Below are positions 23,570 to 34,540 of a stretch of DNA of 48,940 nucleotides, in pieces. The position numbers and the translations under genes were made by a program. Position 1 is the stretch's first letter, and each line of letters opens with the position of its first letter. Below the pieces are notes generated by a model. It saw only the letters and a list, made by a program, of their open reading frames with translations. It was not told the origin of the DNA and did no database searches. Source of the stretch: Lautropia sp. SCN 69-89 (lineage in GTDB: Bacteria > Pseudomonadota > Gammaproteobacteria > Burkholderiales > Burkholderiaceae_E); contig MEED01000024.1 of assembly GCA_001724855.1 (NCBI GenBank), forward strand, positions 1-48,940. The letters run 5' to 3'.

Positions 23570-24373
23570 TCAGCGGATATCGAGCGCGAGGCCCGGCAGG
23601 TCGACACCGTGCAGGCGGGTTTCCCAGCGCTGGCCGGGGACGATCGGCCGGGCGTCGGTCAGCGTGCCGGTACTGATCAGCGAGCCGGGCTCGATCGAGC
23701 GGCCGCGCCGGCGCAATTCGCGCGACAGGTGCGCGATCGCGTGCATCGGGCCGTCGAGCACGTTGGCGCCGCGCCCGCGCTCGACCACGCGGCCATCGCA
23801 GAGCAGTTCGACTTCGATCCCGGCAAGCCGCGCAAGCGTCTGCCCGGCCGGCAGCCCGAGGCTGGCCACTGGCAACTGCGGGCCGAGCACCAGTGCGCCG
23901 TGCAGGCCTTGGGCGGCGAAGGCTTCGGCGGCGGTGAAGCGCCATCCGGGAAACGGGCTGTGCACGATCTCCAGTCCGTGCGCAATCCAGTCGGCCGCGT
24001 CGAGCACGGCCTGCGGGGTGTCGGCGGCCGGGGCCGCGCGCAGGCCGACCACGATCTCGGGCTCGATGCGCGGCTCGGCGAATCGGGCGGCGTCGAGCGC
24101 GACGGGTGCCGCGCCGGCGCGAATCAGCGTGGTATCCCAGACCGGCGCCCAGATCGGGTGGAACACTCCGTACAGGGGCCAGATCGACCGATTCGTGAAG
24201 CCGATCTTGTAGCCTACCTGTCGCTCGCCGCGGGCGAGCCGCGCGATCGAGATGCTCGTCTGGAGTGCCTCGGCGTCGGCCAGGTTTTCGAGCGGCTCGA
24301 AGCGCGCCCGATCGAGGCTGCGACCGTGGTCGCAGGCGTCGAGCATCGTCGCGGCGGAAAGCGGCTCGGGCAT
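23570..24373 (-). CDS. 2-keto-4-pentenoate hydratase / oxalocrotonate decarboxylase family protein
   Basis: 267 residues. GYKIGFTN (about 54-61), [11 protein letters not shown] (metal-binding Glu pair), [17 protein letters not shown] and the C-terminal [11 protein letters not shown] are typical of the hydratase branch of the fumarylacetoacetate hydrolase superfamily. Members hydrate 2-hydroxypenta-2,4-dienoate or decarboxylate 4-oxalocrotonate in meta-cleavage of aromatics, using Mg or Mn. No other meta-pathway gene is present, so it may serve another 2-keto acid. It is transcribed divergently from pckG. Confidence 0.82.
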   Translation of the reverse strand: MPEPLSAATMLDACDHGRSLDRARFEPLENLADAEALQTSISIARLARGERQVGYKIGFTNRSIWPLYGVFHPIWAPVWDTTLIRAGAAPVALDAARFAEPRIEPEIVVGLRAAPAADTPQAVLDAADWIAHGLEIVHSPFPGWRFTAAEAFAAQGLHGALVLGPQLPVASLGLPAGQTLARLAGIEVELLCDGRVVERGRGANVLDGPMHAIAHLSRELRRRGRSIEPGSLISTGTLTDARPIVPGQRWETRLHGVDLPGLALDIR

Positions 24374-24681
24374 GGCGGCGATTATGGCGCAGCGGGGAGG
24401 AGGTGCGGGTGCGCAGCGAAGCGCGAACCGGGTCCCCGATCACGGCCAGCCCTCGCGGGCAGGGTGTACACTCGGACCCCCCGCCTTGGCAGCGAGCGGC
24501 GTCCCCGACCCAAGTGGCCGGCGAGCGGCCCGCGTCGCGAGCACCGATCCGGGGCCGGCGGGCCCGAGATGTCGAAGCAGTCGCACCAATTCGAACAGCA
24601 GGCCCGTTGCTGCGCGCAGCGGGCAAGGGCGCGGCGGATTCCGCGCCGATGCAGCCGGTTTCCAATCACGGAGGTTCTCCC
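24374..24681 (+). promoter_or_regulatory. pckG upstream region
   Basis: This 308-base gap between divergent genes holds the pckG and hydratase promoters. A TGTACACT (24467-24474 region) could serve as a -10 for pckG, but no convincing -35 precedes it. The remaining 200 bases are GC-rich without a clear hairpin or small gene. GGAGG at 24670-24674 is the pckG ribosome site. Confidence 0.3.
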
Positions 24682-26592
24682 ATGTCCCACGCTCGTGCCG
24701 AGGCGGCCATGACCGCAACCGGTGGCGCTGCTACGAACATCTCCGCGGCGGTTCCGCTCCAGGCACCCGACTGGGTGCAGCATCCGCGACTGGTCGAGTG
24801 GGTCGGCTCGATCGCCGCACTGACCCGGCCCGATCGCGTCTACTGGTGCGACGGCTCGCAGCAGGAATACGACCGGCTGTGCGAGCAGATGGTTGCCGCG
24901 GGCACGCTGCGCAAGCTCAATCCGGCCAGGCGGCCCGGTTCGTTCCTCGCGCTGTCGGACCCGACCGACGTGGCCCGCGTCGAGGACCGCACCTTCATCT
25001 GCTCGCAGCAGCGCGATGACGCCGGCCCGACCAACAACTGGGTCGATCCGGAAGAAATGCGCGCGACGATGCAGCAACTGTTCGACGGCTGCATGCGCGG
25101 ACGTACGATGTACGTCGTGCCGTTCTCGATGGGGCCGATCGGCAGCCACATCGCGCATATCGGCATCGAGATCACCGACAGCCCGTACGTGGCGGCGAGC
25201 ATGCGCATCATGACGCGCATGGGCCGCGCGGTGTTCGATGTCCTGGGCGAAGACGGCGGCTTCGTGCCCTGCGTGCATTCGGTGGGCAAGCCGCTGGCAC
25301 CCGGCGAAGCCGACGTGCCCTGGCCGTGCAACCCGACCAAGTACATCGTCCACTATCCCGAGACGCGCGAGATCTGGTCGTATGGCTCGGGCTACGGCGG
25401 CAACGCGCTGCTCGGCAAGAAGTGCTTCGCGCTGCGCATCGCGTCGAACATGGGGCGCCAGGGCGTGCAGGCCGGCGGCATCGGCTGGCTGGCCGAGCAC
25501 ATGCTGATCCTCGGCGTGACCTCGCCGGAAGGGAAGAAGTATCACGTCGCGGCGGCCTTCCCGTCGGCCTGCGGCAAGACCAACTTCGCGATGCTCGTGC
25601 CGCCGAAGGGCTTCGAGGGCTGGAAGGTCACCACCATCGGCGACGACATCGCGTGGATCAAGCCGCATTCCGACGGCCGCCTCTATGCGATCAACCCCGA
25701 GGCCGGCTTCTTCGGCGTGGCGCCCGGCACCAGCGAGAAGACCAACCCGAACTGCCTCGCGACCCTGCGCGAGAACACGATCTTCACCAACGTGGCGCTC
25801 ACCGACGACGGCGACGTCTGGTGGGAGGGCCTGTCCGAACCGCCGGCGCACCTGATCGACTGGCAGGGCCGCGACTGGACGCCGGCCGACGGCAAGGCCG
25901 GGCGCAAGGCGGCGCATCCGAACTCGCGCTTCACCGTCTCGATCGCCCAGTGCCCGTCGATCGATCCGCACTGGGACAGTGTCGACGGCGTGCCGATCGA
26001 CGCGTTCATCTTCGGCGGCCGACGCTCGACGACCGTGCCGCTGGTGACCGAGGCTCGCGACTGGGTCGAAGGCGTCTACATGGCGGCGACGATGGGTTCG
26101 GAGACCACCGCCGCGGCCGCAGGCCAGCAGGGTGTGGTGCGCCGCGACCCGTTCGCGATGCTGCCGTTCTGCGGCTACAACATGGCCGACTACTTCGCGC
26201 ACTGGCTCGACCTCGGGCATCGGCTGAAGGCCGGCGGCGCGACGCTGCCGAAGATCTTCTGCGTCAACTGGTTCCGCACCGACGAGCACGGCCGCTTCGT
26301 CTGGCCGGGCTTCGGCGAGAACATGCGGGTGCTCGAGTGGATGCTCGGCCGCATCGAAGGCCGCGCCGGTGGCGTCGAGCACGTGTTCGGCACGTCGCCG
26401 CGCCACGAAGACCTGAACTGGAACGGCCTGTCGTTCAGCGCCGCCGATTACGCGAAGATCACTTCGATCGACCGGGCGGCCTGGCAGAACGAGTTCGAGC
26501 TGCACGCCGAACTGTTCGAGAAGCTGGCGGCGCGCCTGCCTCGGGCGCTGAGCCTCGCGAAGGCGGAGCTGGAGAAAAGGCTGGCCGCCTGA
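24682..26592 (+). CDS. pckG: Phosphoenolpyruvate carboxykinase (GTP)
   Basis: 636 residues, with GGAGG upstream of ATG 24682. The enzyme converts oxaloacetate and GTP to phosphoenolpyruvate, the entry step of gluconeogenesis. The kinase-1a P-loop FPSACGKTN with the reactive Cys297 is at 293-301, kinase-2 motif GDDIAW follows, and [14 protein letters not shown] is characteristic of the GTP-dependent family. Length matches the family (about 600-640). It converges on the minus-strand membrane protein gene 8 bases away. Its place next to catabolic genes for acids suits growth on organic acids. Confidence 0.96.
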   Translation: MSHARAEAAMTATGGAATNISAAVPLQAPDWVQHPRLVEWVGSIAALTRPDRVYWCDGSQQEYDRLCEQMVAAGTLRKLNPARRPGSFLALSDPTDVARVEDRTFICSQQRDDAGPTNNWVDPEEMRATMQQLFDGCMRGRTMYVVPFSMGPIGSHIAHIGIEITDSPYVAASMRIMTRMGRAVFDVLGEDGGFVPCVHSVGKPLAPGEADVPWPCNPTKYIVHYPETREIWSYGSGYGGNALLGKKCFALRIASNMGRQGVQAGGIGWLAEHMLILGVTSPEGKKYHVAAAFPSACGKTNFAMLVPPKGFEGWKVTTIGDDIAWIKPHSDGRLYAINPEAGFFGVAPGTSEKTNPNCLATLRENTIFTNVALTDDGDVWWEGLSEPPAHLIDWQGRDWTPADGKAGRKAAHPNSRFTVSIAQCPSIDPHWDSVDGVPIDAFIFGGRRSTTVPLVTEARDWVEGVYMAATMGSETTAAAAGQQGVVRRDPFAMLPFCGYNMADYFAHWLDLGHRLKAGGATLPKIFCVNWFRTDEHGRFVWPGFGENMRVLEWMLGRIEGRAGGVEHVFGTSPRHEDLNWNGLSFSAADYAKITSIDRAAWQNEFELHAELFEKLAARLPRALSLAKAELEKRLAA

Positions 26593-26600
26593 CGGGGCGC

Positions 26601-27281
26601 TCAGCGGCGCCGCAGGTAGTAGCGCTCGTCGAACAGGCGGACGCTGCCCGGGGCGAAGACCACCAGCAGCGTGGTGAGCATCCCCTCCAGCCACGCTTCG
26701 CCGCTGGCCAGCAGCAGCGCGTACGGCAGCATCATCGACCAATAGTCAGCGAGCGCTTGCATACGAAGCGGGGGGCCCGAGGCCCCCGCCAGCGCCCAGG
26801 CGCCCAACCCGGCGGCGGCCAGCAGCGGCAGCGCGTAGGCGACGAACAGGCCGAGAAAGCCCGCGCCCAGCAGGAACACGAAGATGTTCGGCGGAAGCCA
26901 GAGCCGGCAGCCGCGCGTGATCAGCCAGATCAGCCAGGCCGGCGCCACGCCGAGCACCAGCAGCGGCAGGGCGTGGTCGGCGAGCGGCAGGTCGAACTGC
27001 GCAGCGTGTGCGACCTGGATCAGCACCATCGACAGCACCGCCCGCGGGTAGCCGAGCAACAGGGCGAGCCAGGCCGCACCGAGGTACTGCAGCGACATGC
27101 CGCCGGGCATGGTCACCGTCATCTGCCGGGCCAGGAAGACCCCGGCAGTAGCGAGCGCCCACACAGCGTGCTCACGGACCGGAGCGCCCCAGTCCGCGCG
27201 CCGCGCGGCATCGAGGGTCAGCAGCGCTGCGAGCAGGATCGCGAGCCAACCGACTGGGGCCGGCAGGCCCTCTACAGGCAT
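26601..27281 (-). CDS. Integral membrane protein, COG3235/energy-coupling factor permease-like
   Basis: 226 residues with about six or seven hydrophobic segments. The C-terminal block GEAWLEGMLTTLLVVFAPGS followed by FDERYYL is typical of COG3235 proteins, annotated as CbiM-like energy-coupling factor permeases. Transported substrate unknown. It begins 16 bases after the pdxA stop, so it is the last gene of an iclR-pdxA operon. Confidence 0.7.
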   Translation of the reverse strand: MPVEGLPAPVGWLAILLAALLTLDAARRADWGAPVREHAVWALATAGVFLARQMTVTMPGGMSLQYLGAAWLALLLGYPRAVLSMVLIQVAHAAQFDLPLADHALPLLVLGVAPAWLIWLITRGCRLWLPPNIFVFLLGAGFLGLFVAYALPLLAAAGLGAWALAGASGPPLRMQALADYWSMMLPYALLLASGEAWLEGMLTTLLVVFAPGSVRLFDERYYLRRR

Positions 27282-27297
27282 GTGAGCACCCGCTGCG

Positions 27298-28311
27298 TCA
27301 ATCGGGGCGCCAGGCGGTCGCGCTGAGGGCGTCGGCCTGGCGAATGGCGGCGACGAGGCTGCGCGCGCTCGCCAGGCCGCGCCCGTCGGGCCCGACGCGG
27401 CCCGCGAGATCGAAGGCGGTACCGTGGTCCGGACTGGTGCGCACGAAGGGCAGGCCGAGCGTGACGTTGACGCCGTCGTCGATGCCCAGGTACTTCACCG
27501 GGATCAGGCCCTGATCGTGATACATCGCGATCACGACGTCGAAGTCCTGCAGGCCCCGGGCCCGCATGAATACGGTGTCCGGCGGGAAGGGACCGCTCGC
27601 TTCGATTTCCCGCTCGCGCGCCGCGGCGATCGCCGGTGCGATCACTTCGATCTCCTCGCGCCCGAACATTCCGCCTTCGCCGGCGTGCGGATTGACCCCG
27701 GCCACTGCGATCCGCGGGCGATCGATGCCGGCCCGCTGCAAGGCGGTATGAGTGATGACGATCGTCTGAAGCACGTTGTCGCGCGTGACCTGGTCGAGCG
27801 CTTCGCGCAGCGACAGGTGGATCGAGACGAGTACGGTGCGCAGTTCGGGGCTGGCCAGCATCATCCGCACCTCGACGCCGCCGGCGAGTTCGGCCAGCAG
27901 CTCGGTGTGCCCCGGAAAGCGGTGTCCGGCGGCGTGCATGGCTTCCTTCGCGATCGGTGCCGTGACGATCGCGCGCACCTCGCCGCGCAGGGCCAGCTCC
28001 GCAGCATGAACGATGAAGCGCCAGGCGGCATCGCCCGCGCGGGGATCGACGCGGCCGACCCGGAGGTCGGCGGGCAACTCGACGATCGAATCGACCTGCG
28101 CCGGCATCGGCAGGCCCAGGCGCGCGGCCTCGCGCGCGAGCAGCGCCGCGTCGCCGACCACGCGCAGCGGCATCGACAGCGAGCGGTCCGTGCAGGCGGC
28201 GAGCACGATTTCGGGGCCGATGCCGCAGGCGTCACCGATGGTGATCGCGATCGGCCGCGGATCGCGGCGCGGGGCGCCGCCGGTGTTGCCGTAAGCGGGT
28301 CTGTCTTGCAT
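27298..28311 (-). CDS. pdxA: 4-hydroxythreonine-4-phosphate dehydrogenase family protein (PdxA)
   Basis: 337 residues. TIGDACGIGPEI (about 24-35), HTELLAEL, GVNPHAGEGGMFG, AMYHDQGLIPVKYLG and TSPDHGTAFDLAG cover the metal and substrate sites of PdxA. The canonical enzyme oxidises 4-phosphohydroxy-L-threonine in pyridoxal phosphate synthesis. Here the gene lies directly after an IclR regulator and not beside ksgA/surA, where the biosynthetic gene usually sits. This favours a catabolic PdxA2-type role, such as oxidation of a phosphorylated four-carbon acid, but the DUF1537 kinase that usually accompanies PdxA2 is absent. Role undecided. Confidence 0.88.
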   Translation of the reverse strand: MQDRPAYGNTGGAPRRDPRPIAITIGDACGIGPEIVLAACTDRSLSMPLRVVGDAALLAREAARLGLPMPAQVDSIVELPADLRVGRVDPRAGDAAWRFIVHAAELALRGEVRAIVTAPIAKEAMHAAGHRFPGHTELLAELAGGVEVRMMLASPELRTVLVSIHLSLREALDQVTRDNVLQTIVITHTALQRAGIDRPRIAVAGVNPHAGEGGMFGREEIEVIAPAIAAAREREIEASGPFPPDTVFMRARGLQDFDVVIAMYHDQGLIPVKYLGIDDGVNVTLGLPFVRTSPDHGTAFDLAGRVGPDGRGLASARSLVAAIRQADALSATAWRPD

Positions 28312-28324
28312 CCGGACCTCGTCG

Positions 28325-29140
28325 TCAGGCGCCGAGTCGCTGCGACCCGCGGGCGGCCAGCTCGCGGATCGCGGCCACGACTTCGTCGCGCCGGCGCGCG
28401 CTGGTCGAGGCCTTGATCAGGCTGACCGCGACCGCGGCGACCGCCTCGCTGCGGCCGGCAGCGAAAACCGGCGCGCCGAAGCAGTGCATGCCCTCGGCGG
28501 TTTCCTCGTCGTCGACCGCGTAGCCCTGCGCGCGGAACTCCGCGAGCTGGCGCAGCAGCGCCGTGACGCTGCCGACGCTGTGGCGCGTGAGCCGCGGAAG
28601 GGCGGCGCCGCCGAACAGCTCGCGCACGCGCCCGGCCGGCAGTGTTGCCAGCATCGCCTTGCCCGACGAGGTGCAGCTGGCCGGGAAACGGCCGCCGACG
28701 CGAAAGTTCACGGCCAGCGCCCGGGTGCCCGGCCGGCACGCAAGATAGAGTACCTCGGCGCCGTCGAGCACCGCGAGCATGATCGCCTCCTCGCGCAGCG
28801 CGGGAAGCGCGGCAGCGGCAGCGTCGAAGGCCGCCACCACCCCCGATTGCTGGCCGAAGGCGCCGGCCCATTGCACCGGCTTCGCGCCGAGCGCGTATTC
28901 GCCGCGCTCGTTGCGAGTAGCCAGCCCGAGCGCGACCAGCGTGTTCAGCAGCCCGTGCAGGCTGCTCTTGGGCAGCTTCAGTGCCTTCGACAGCTCGGCC
29001 AGCGGCTGCGGCCTGCGCAGCTCGGCGAGGTGATCGACCAGTCGCACCGCACGCTCGACCGCGGGCACCAGCGCGGGCGCGCGATCGGGCGCCGGCCCCG
29101 GCCAGAAAGGTTTCATTGCGCGTGGCGATCGGGTTGACAT
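28325..29140 (-). CDS. IclR family transcriptional regulator
   Basis: 271 residues from ATG 29140. The N-terminal winged helix-turn-helix (about 35-95: AVERAVRLVDHLAEL, LAELSKALKLPKSSLHGLLN) is followed by the ligand-binding domain with RVGGRFPASCTSSGKAML. IclR proteins sense small acids and control nearby catabolic genes. It heads the iclR-pdxA-membrane protein operon and is divergent from mmsA, with a promoter and palindrome between them, so it probably controls both directions. Confidence 0.9.
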   Translation of the reverse strand: MSTRSPRAMKPFWPGPAPDRAPALVPAVERAVRLVDHLAELRRPQPLAELSKALKLPKSSLHGLLNTLVALGLATRNERGEYALGAKPVQWAGAFGQQSGVVAAFDAAAAALPALREEAIMLAVLDGAEVLYLACRPGTRALAVNFRVGGRFPASCTSSGKAMLATLPAGRVRELFGGAALPRLTRHSVGSVTALLRQLAEFRAQGYAVDDEETAEGMHCFGAPVFAAGRSEAVAAVAVSLIKASTSARRRDEVVAAIRELAARGSQRLGA

Positions 29141-29161
29141 CGTGGCGTCGTGAGCTACACT
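29134..29161 (+). promoter_or_regulatory. Sigma-70 promoter for mmsA
   Basis: TTGACA at 29134-29139 matches the -35 consensus perfectly; TACACT at 29156-29161 is a good -10, with a 16-base spacer. Transcription would start near 29168. The -35 overlaps the iclR start codon on the other strand. Confidence 0.7.
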
Positions 29162-29167
29162 CGTGTT

Positions 29168-29194
29168 CCTGCTGATGAACAAGCGTTCAGCAGG
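29168..29194. promoter_or_regulatory. Candidate IclR-family operator
   Basis: CCTGCTGA at 29168-29175 and its exact complement TCAGCAGG at 29187-29194 flank an 11-base spacer. An inner TGAAC-AAGC-GTTCA inverted repeat is nested inside. The site covers the predicted mmsA transcription start, where a bound repressor would block transcription. Confidence 0.5.
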
Positions 29195-29235
29195 TTGAAC
29201 GAACTCATTGTCCATCAGGAATGCAGGAGGCGCAA

Positions 29236-30792
<1,557 letters not shown>

Positions 30793-30802
30793 GCTCCGCG
30801 AA

Positions 30803-31316
30803 GGCAGGCACGGCGTGTGGGCCAGGGCGCGGGGCCGGGGCGCGAAGCGCGGGCAAGCCGAGCCCGGGGGGCAGGGCGGGCCCGAAGGGCGCAACGGCAG
30901 CGGCGGGCGCCGTGCCGGGCCATGGGCGGCCGCCGGCGCCTCTGCCCCCGACTCGCCGCATGCGCGCCCAGCCGGCGCGGCGCGCGAAGGCGCTGTCCTG
31001 CGGAAACGCTTGGTCGCGCGGACGCGAAGCCCGGACCGTCGGCCCCAACTCGGTCCCCCTTCGGGGGCCCTCAGACAGGGGCCGACTCGCGCTTCGCGCG
31101 TCCGGTCTTCGCTGCGCTCCCGCGCCAGCGCCTACGCGCGCCGCGCCGGCTGGGCGCGCATGCGGCGAGTCGGGGCCAGGCGCCGGCGGCCGCCCATGGC
31201 CCCGCACGGCACCCGCCGCTGCCGTTGCGCCCTTCGGGCCCGCCCTGCCCCCCGGGCTCGGCATGCCCGCGCTTCGCGCCCCGGCCTCGCGCCCTGGCCC
31301 ACACACCGTGCCTGCC
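30803..31316. repeat. Giant nested palindrome, about 514 bp
   Basis: This 645-base gap (30793-31437) is filled largely by one inverted repeat. Left arm 30803-30995 (193 bp) and right arm 31126-31316 (191 bp) pair with about seven substitutions and one 2-base indel, about 96% identity. The 130-base centre is itself symmetric: TCGGCCCC (31039-31046) pairs with GGGGCCGA (31078-31085), and CCCCC-TTC-GGGGG forms the tip near 31061, close to the centre of the whole. Open frames on both strands encode the same Arg/Gly/Pro-rich peptide, which is a consequence of the symmetry and not evidence of a gene. No transposase is present. Probable origin: inverted duplication or a mobile palindromic element. 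Confidence 0.9.
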
Positions 31317-31437
31317 GTCGCTCCGCTGAAATGAACCAGCACCAGCGGCCTGCTTCGAGTGGCGCGAGAATCCGATGGCTGGACGATGGCGTGGATGTTG
31401 CGCGGTGGGTCCGGTCGGTCGACGGGGGGAGCGGGCG

Positions 31438-31779
31438 ATGAGCTTGTCGGTGGGTCAGGCCTGGGCGGTGCTGTTGGTGGCGGGGCTGTTCGAGATCGTC
31501 TGGGCGCTGGGGTTGAAGTACAGCGACGGGTTCTCGAAGCTGTGGCCGTCGGTGGTGGTGGTCGTGGGGGCGGCGGTGAGCTTCTGGCTGCTGGCGCTGG
31601 CGATGCGTTCGCTGCCGGCGGGAACTGCGTATGCGGTGTGGACGGGCATCGGCGCCGCGGGCACCGCGCTGTTGGGAATCATGCTGCTCGGCGAATCGGC
31701 GAGCGTGGTGCGGCTGGGCTGCATCGCGCTGATCGTGCTGGGCGTGTTGGGGTTGAAGTTCGCCGGCGACGCATCGTGA
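31438..31779 (+). CDS. sugE: Small multidrug resistance family transporter, SugE/Gdx type
   Basis: 113 residues, four transmembrane helices. Glu19 in the first helix (LFEIVWALGLKYS) is the proton/substrate-coupling residue. GTAYAVWTGIGAAGTALLGI in helix 3 is the SugE/Gdx signature; characterised members export guanidinium. A GGGGGGAG sequence precedes ATG 31438. I looked for a guanidine riboswitch upstream and did not find one. It is 34 bases ahead of gabD and may be co-transcribed. Confidence 0.9.
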   Translation: MSLSVGQAWAVLLVAGLFEIVWALGLKYSDGFSKLWPSVVVVVGAAVSFWLLALAMRSLPAGTAYAVWTGIGAAGTALLGIMLLGESASVVRLGCIALIVLGVLGLKFAGDAS

Positions 31780-31813
31780 TGCCGGCGTGTCGGGTTCGAA
31801 TCGGGAGAAGGTG

Positions 31814-33280
31814 ATGGCGCTGCAACTGAAGGACATGCGATTGCTGGCCCACAGGGGCTACATCGACGGAAAGTGGGTCGACGCCGACGCGGGCGGCCGC
31901 TTCGCCGTGACGAACCCGGCCAGCGGCGAGACGATCGCCGAGGTGGCCGACATGGGCGCGGCCGAGACGCGGCGCGCGATCGAGGCGGCACAGCGCGCGC
32001 TGCCGGGGTGGCGCGCAAAGCCGGCGAAGGAGCGTGCCGCCGTGCTGCGCAAGTGGTACGACCTGATCCTCGCGCACGCCGAAGACCTGGCGCTGCTGAT
32101 GACCACCGAGCAGGGCAAGCCGCTGGCCGAGGCGCGCGGCGAGGTCGCCTACGGTGCGTCGTTCGTCGAGTGGTTCGCCGAAGAAGGGCGGCGCGCCTAC
32201 GGCGACGTGATTCCGACGATCGCCGCCGATCGCCGGCTGCTCGCGATCAAGCAGGGCATCGGCGTGTGCGCGGCGATCACCCCGTGGAACTTCCCGATCG
32301 CGATGATCACGCGCAAGGTCGCGCCCGCGTTCGCGGCCGGATGCACGGTGGTCGCCAAGCCCGCCGAGGCCACGCCGCTGTCGGCGCTGGCGCTGATGGT
32401 GCTCGCCGAGCAGGCGGGATTCCCGCCGGGCGTGTTCAACGTCATCGTCGGCAACGGCGACAAGTCGCCGGAGATCGGGCTGGAGATGTGCACGAACCCG
32501 GTGGTGCGCAAGGTGTCGTTCACCGGGTCCACCGAGGTCGGGCGCATCCTGCTGCGCCAGTGTGCGGACACGGTGAAGAAGCTGTCGCTCGAGCTGGGCG
32601 GCAACGCGCCGTTCATCGTGTTCGACGACGCCGACCTCGATGCGGCGGTCGAGGGTGCGCTCGCGTCGAAGTACCGCAACGCGGGCCAGACCTGCGTCTG
32701 CGCGAACCGGCTCTACGTGCAGGACGGCGTCTACGACGCGTTCGCGAAGAAGCTCGCCGCGCGCGTCGGGCAGTTCCGCGTGGGCGCGGGCACCGAGGAG
32801 GGCGTGACGATCGGCCCGCTGATCGAGCCGGCGGCGATCGCCAAGGTCGAAGAGCACGTGGCCGATGCGCTGGCCAAGGGCGCGAAGCTGCTGCTCGGCG
32901 GCAAGCGGCACGCGCGCGGGGGCCTGTTCTTCGAGCCCACGATCCTCACCGATGTCACTTCGCAGATGCGCGTCGCGCGCGAAGAGACCTTCGGGCCGGT
33001 GGCGCCGCTGTTTCGCTTCCGCACCGACGAGGAGGCAATCGCGATGGCCAACGACACCGAGTTCGGCCTGGCGGCGTACTTCTACTCGCGCGACATCGGG
33101 CGAATCTTCCGTGCCGCCGAGGGCCTCGAATCGGGCATGATCGGGGTGAACACCGGGCTGATCTCCACGGCCGAGGCGCCGTTCGGCGGCGTCAAGCAGT
33201 CGGGCCTCGGGCGTGAGGGTTCGAAGTACGGCATCGACGAATACCTGGAAGTGAAGTACGTCTGCCTCGCGGGGCTCTGA
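31814..33280 (+). CDS. gabD: NAD(P)-dependent succinate-semialdehyde dehydrogenase
   Basis: 488 residues with GGGAGAAGG before ATG 31814. Aldehyde dehydrogenase fold: ITPWNFP (155-161), GSTEVGR, catalytic Glu260 in LELGGNAPF and Cys294 in GQTCVCANR. The overall sequence resembles GabD, which oxidises succinate semialdehyde to succinate; glutarate semialdehyde is a common second substrate. It is followed by an alcohol dehydrogenase, GMC oxidoreductase and LhgO-like protein, all in the same direction and closely spaced, so it could oxidise an aldehyde made by those enzymes. Confidence 0.9.
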   Translation: MALQLKDMRLLAHRGYIDGKWVDADAGGRFAVTNPASGETIAEVADMGAAETRRAIEAAQRALPGWRAKPAKERAAVLRKWYDLILAHAEDLALLMTTEQGKPLAEARGEVAYGASFVEWFAEEGRRAYGDVIPTIAADRRLLAIKQGIGVCAAITPWNFPIAMITRKVAPAFAAGCTVVAKPAEATPLSALALMVLAEQAGFPPGVFNVIVGNGDKSPEIGLEMCTNPVVRKVSFTGSTEVGRILLRQCADTVKKLSLELGGNAPFIVFDDADLDAAVEGALASKYRNAGQTCVCANRLYVQDGVYDAFAKKLAARVGQFRVGAGTEEGVTIGPLIEPAAIAKVEEHVADALAKGAKLLLGGKRHARGGLFFEPTILTDVTSQMRVAREETFGPVAPLFRFRTDEEAIAMANDTEFGLAAYFYSRDIGRIFRAAEGLESGMIGVNTGLISTAEAPFGGVKQSGLGREGSKYGIDEYLEVKYVCLAGL

Positions 33281-33308
33281 CCCGCGCGAAGGCTGCAGGG
33301 GAGGGGCG

Positions 33309-34469
33309 ATGACGAGAACGATGCGCGCCGCCGTGCTGCGCGCGATCGGCCTGCCGGCGCCGTATGCGCAGAGCCGGCCGCTGTCGATCGAGGAGGTCGC
33401 GCTCGAATCGCCGGGGCGCGGCGAGATCATGGTCCGGATCCGCGCGGCGGGCCTGTGTCATTCCGATCTCTCGGCCATCAACGGCGATCGGCCGTGGCCG
33501 ATGCCGATCGTCGTCGGCCATGAGGCGGCCGCCGAAGTGGTCGAGCTCGGCGAGGGCGTCGACGATCTCGCGATCGGCGATCACGTCGCGCTGATCTTCC
33601 GCCCGAACTGCGGCACCTGCCCGAACTGCGCCACGGGTCGGCCTGCGCTGTGCGAGCCGGGCGGCGTGTCGAACGCCAGCGGCTCGCTGCTCGGCGGCTA
33701 CAAGCGATTGCGCTCGGTGGCCGGCCCCGGCATCGACGGCAAGCCGGGTTCGCCGTTGCATCATCACCTGGGCTGCGCCGCGTTCGCCGAGTACGCGACG
33801 GTCTCGCGGCGTTCGGCGGTGAAGATCGATCCCGCGTTGCCCTGGGACGAAGCAGCGCTGTTCGGCTGCGCGGTGATCACCGGCGCGGGCGCGGTGCTCA
33901 ACACCGCAAAGGCCGAGGCGGGTTCGAAGGTCGCGGTGGTGGGTCTCGGCGGCGTCGGCTTTTCGTCGCTGCTGGCAGCACGCGCGATCGGTGCGCGCGA
34001 GATCGTCGCGATCGACATGCTCGAGTCGAAGCTCGCGAAGGCGCGCGCGCTCGGCGCCACCCAATGCTTCGATGCCGCCGACCCGGAGGTGATCGCGAAG
34101 GTGAAGGAGGCCACCGGCGGCGGTGTCGATTACGCGTTCGAGATGGCCGGCAGCGTGAGCGCGCTCGAGCTCGCGTACCGCGTCACCGCACGCGGCGGCA
34201 CGACGGTCACCGCAGGACTGCCGAATCCGCAGGCGCTGTGGCCGCTGCAGGCGGTGTCGCTGATCGCCGAGGAGCGCACGATCAAGGGCAGCTACGTCGG
34301 TTCGTGCGTGCCTTCGCGCGACATCCCGCGCTTCATCGCGATGTATCGCCGCGGTTCGCTGCCGGTGAACGAACTGCTGTCGGAGCGGATCGGGCTCGAC
34401 GAGATCAATCCGGCGCTCGACCGGCTCGCCCGCGGCGAGTCGATCCGGCAGGTCGTCATGATGGCTTGA
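33309..34469 (+). CDS. Zinc-dependent alcohol dehydrogenase
   Basis: 386 residues. Catalytic zinc ligands occur in GLCHSDLS and GHEAAAEVVELG; structural zinc cysteines are in CGTCPNCATGRPALC (about 99-113). The nucleotide-binding site is VVGLGGVGFSSLLAARA. Class III-like medium-chain dehydrogenase that interconverts an alcohol and an aldehyde with NAD(P). It starts 28 bases after gabD and probably supplies its aldehyde. Exact substrate unknown; 4-hydroxybutyrate or another omega-hydroxy acid is plausible. Confidence 0.9.
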   Translation: MTRTMRAAVLRAIGLPAPYAQSRPLSIEEVALESPGRGEIMVRIRAAGLCHSDLSAINGDRPWPMPIVVGHEAAAEVVELGEGVDDLAIGDHVALIFRPNCGTCPNCATGRPALCEPGGVSNASGSLLGGYKRLRSVAGPGIDGKPGSPLHHHLGCAAFAEYATVSRRSAVKIDPALPWDEAALFGCAVITGAGAVLNTAKAEAGSKVAVVGLGGVGFSSLLAARAIGAREIVAIDMLESKLAKARALGATQCFDAADPEVIAKVKEATGGGVDYAFEMAGSVSALELAYRVTARGGTTVTAGLPNPQALWPLQAVSLIAEERTIKGSYVGSCVPSRDIPRFIAMYRRGSLPVNELLSERIGLDEINPALDRLARGESIRQVVMMA

Positions 34470-34540
34470 ACGGGCGCGGTGCGGGGCTGCCTGCGATCGC
34501 GCTGTCCCGGCACGGTCGCGCATCGGCCACGGGGGGATGG

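Noticed and set aside
24382-26742. 786-codon open frame on the minus strand opposite pckG
   Set aside because: Its peptide is rich in Arg, His, Val and Ala typical of antisense frames in high-GC genes, and it lies exactly opposite the well-supported pckG.
31330-31437. Guanidine riboswitch upstream of sugE
   Set aside because: Neither the guanidine-I core nor the paired ACGR hairpins of guanidine-II could be found.
30815-31441. Overlapping 70-200 residue open frames inside the giant palindrome
   Set aside because: Both strands encode the same low-complexity Arg/Gly/Pro peptide because of the inverted repeat; there is no ribosome site and no recognisable domain.
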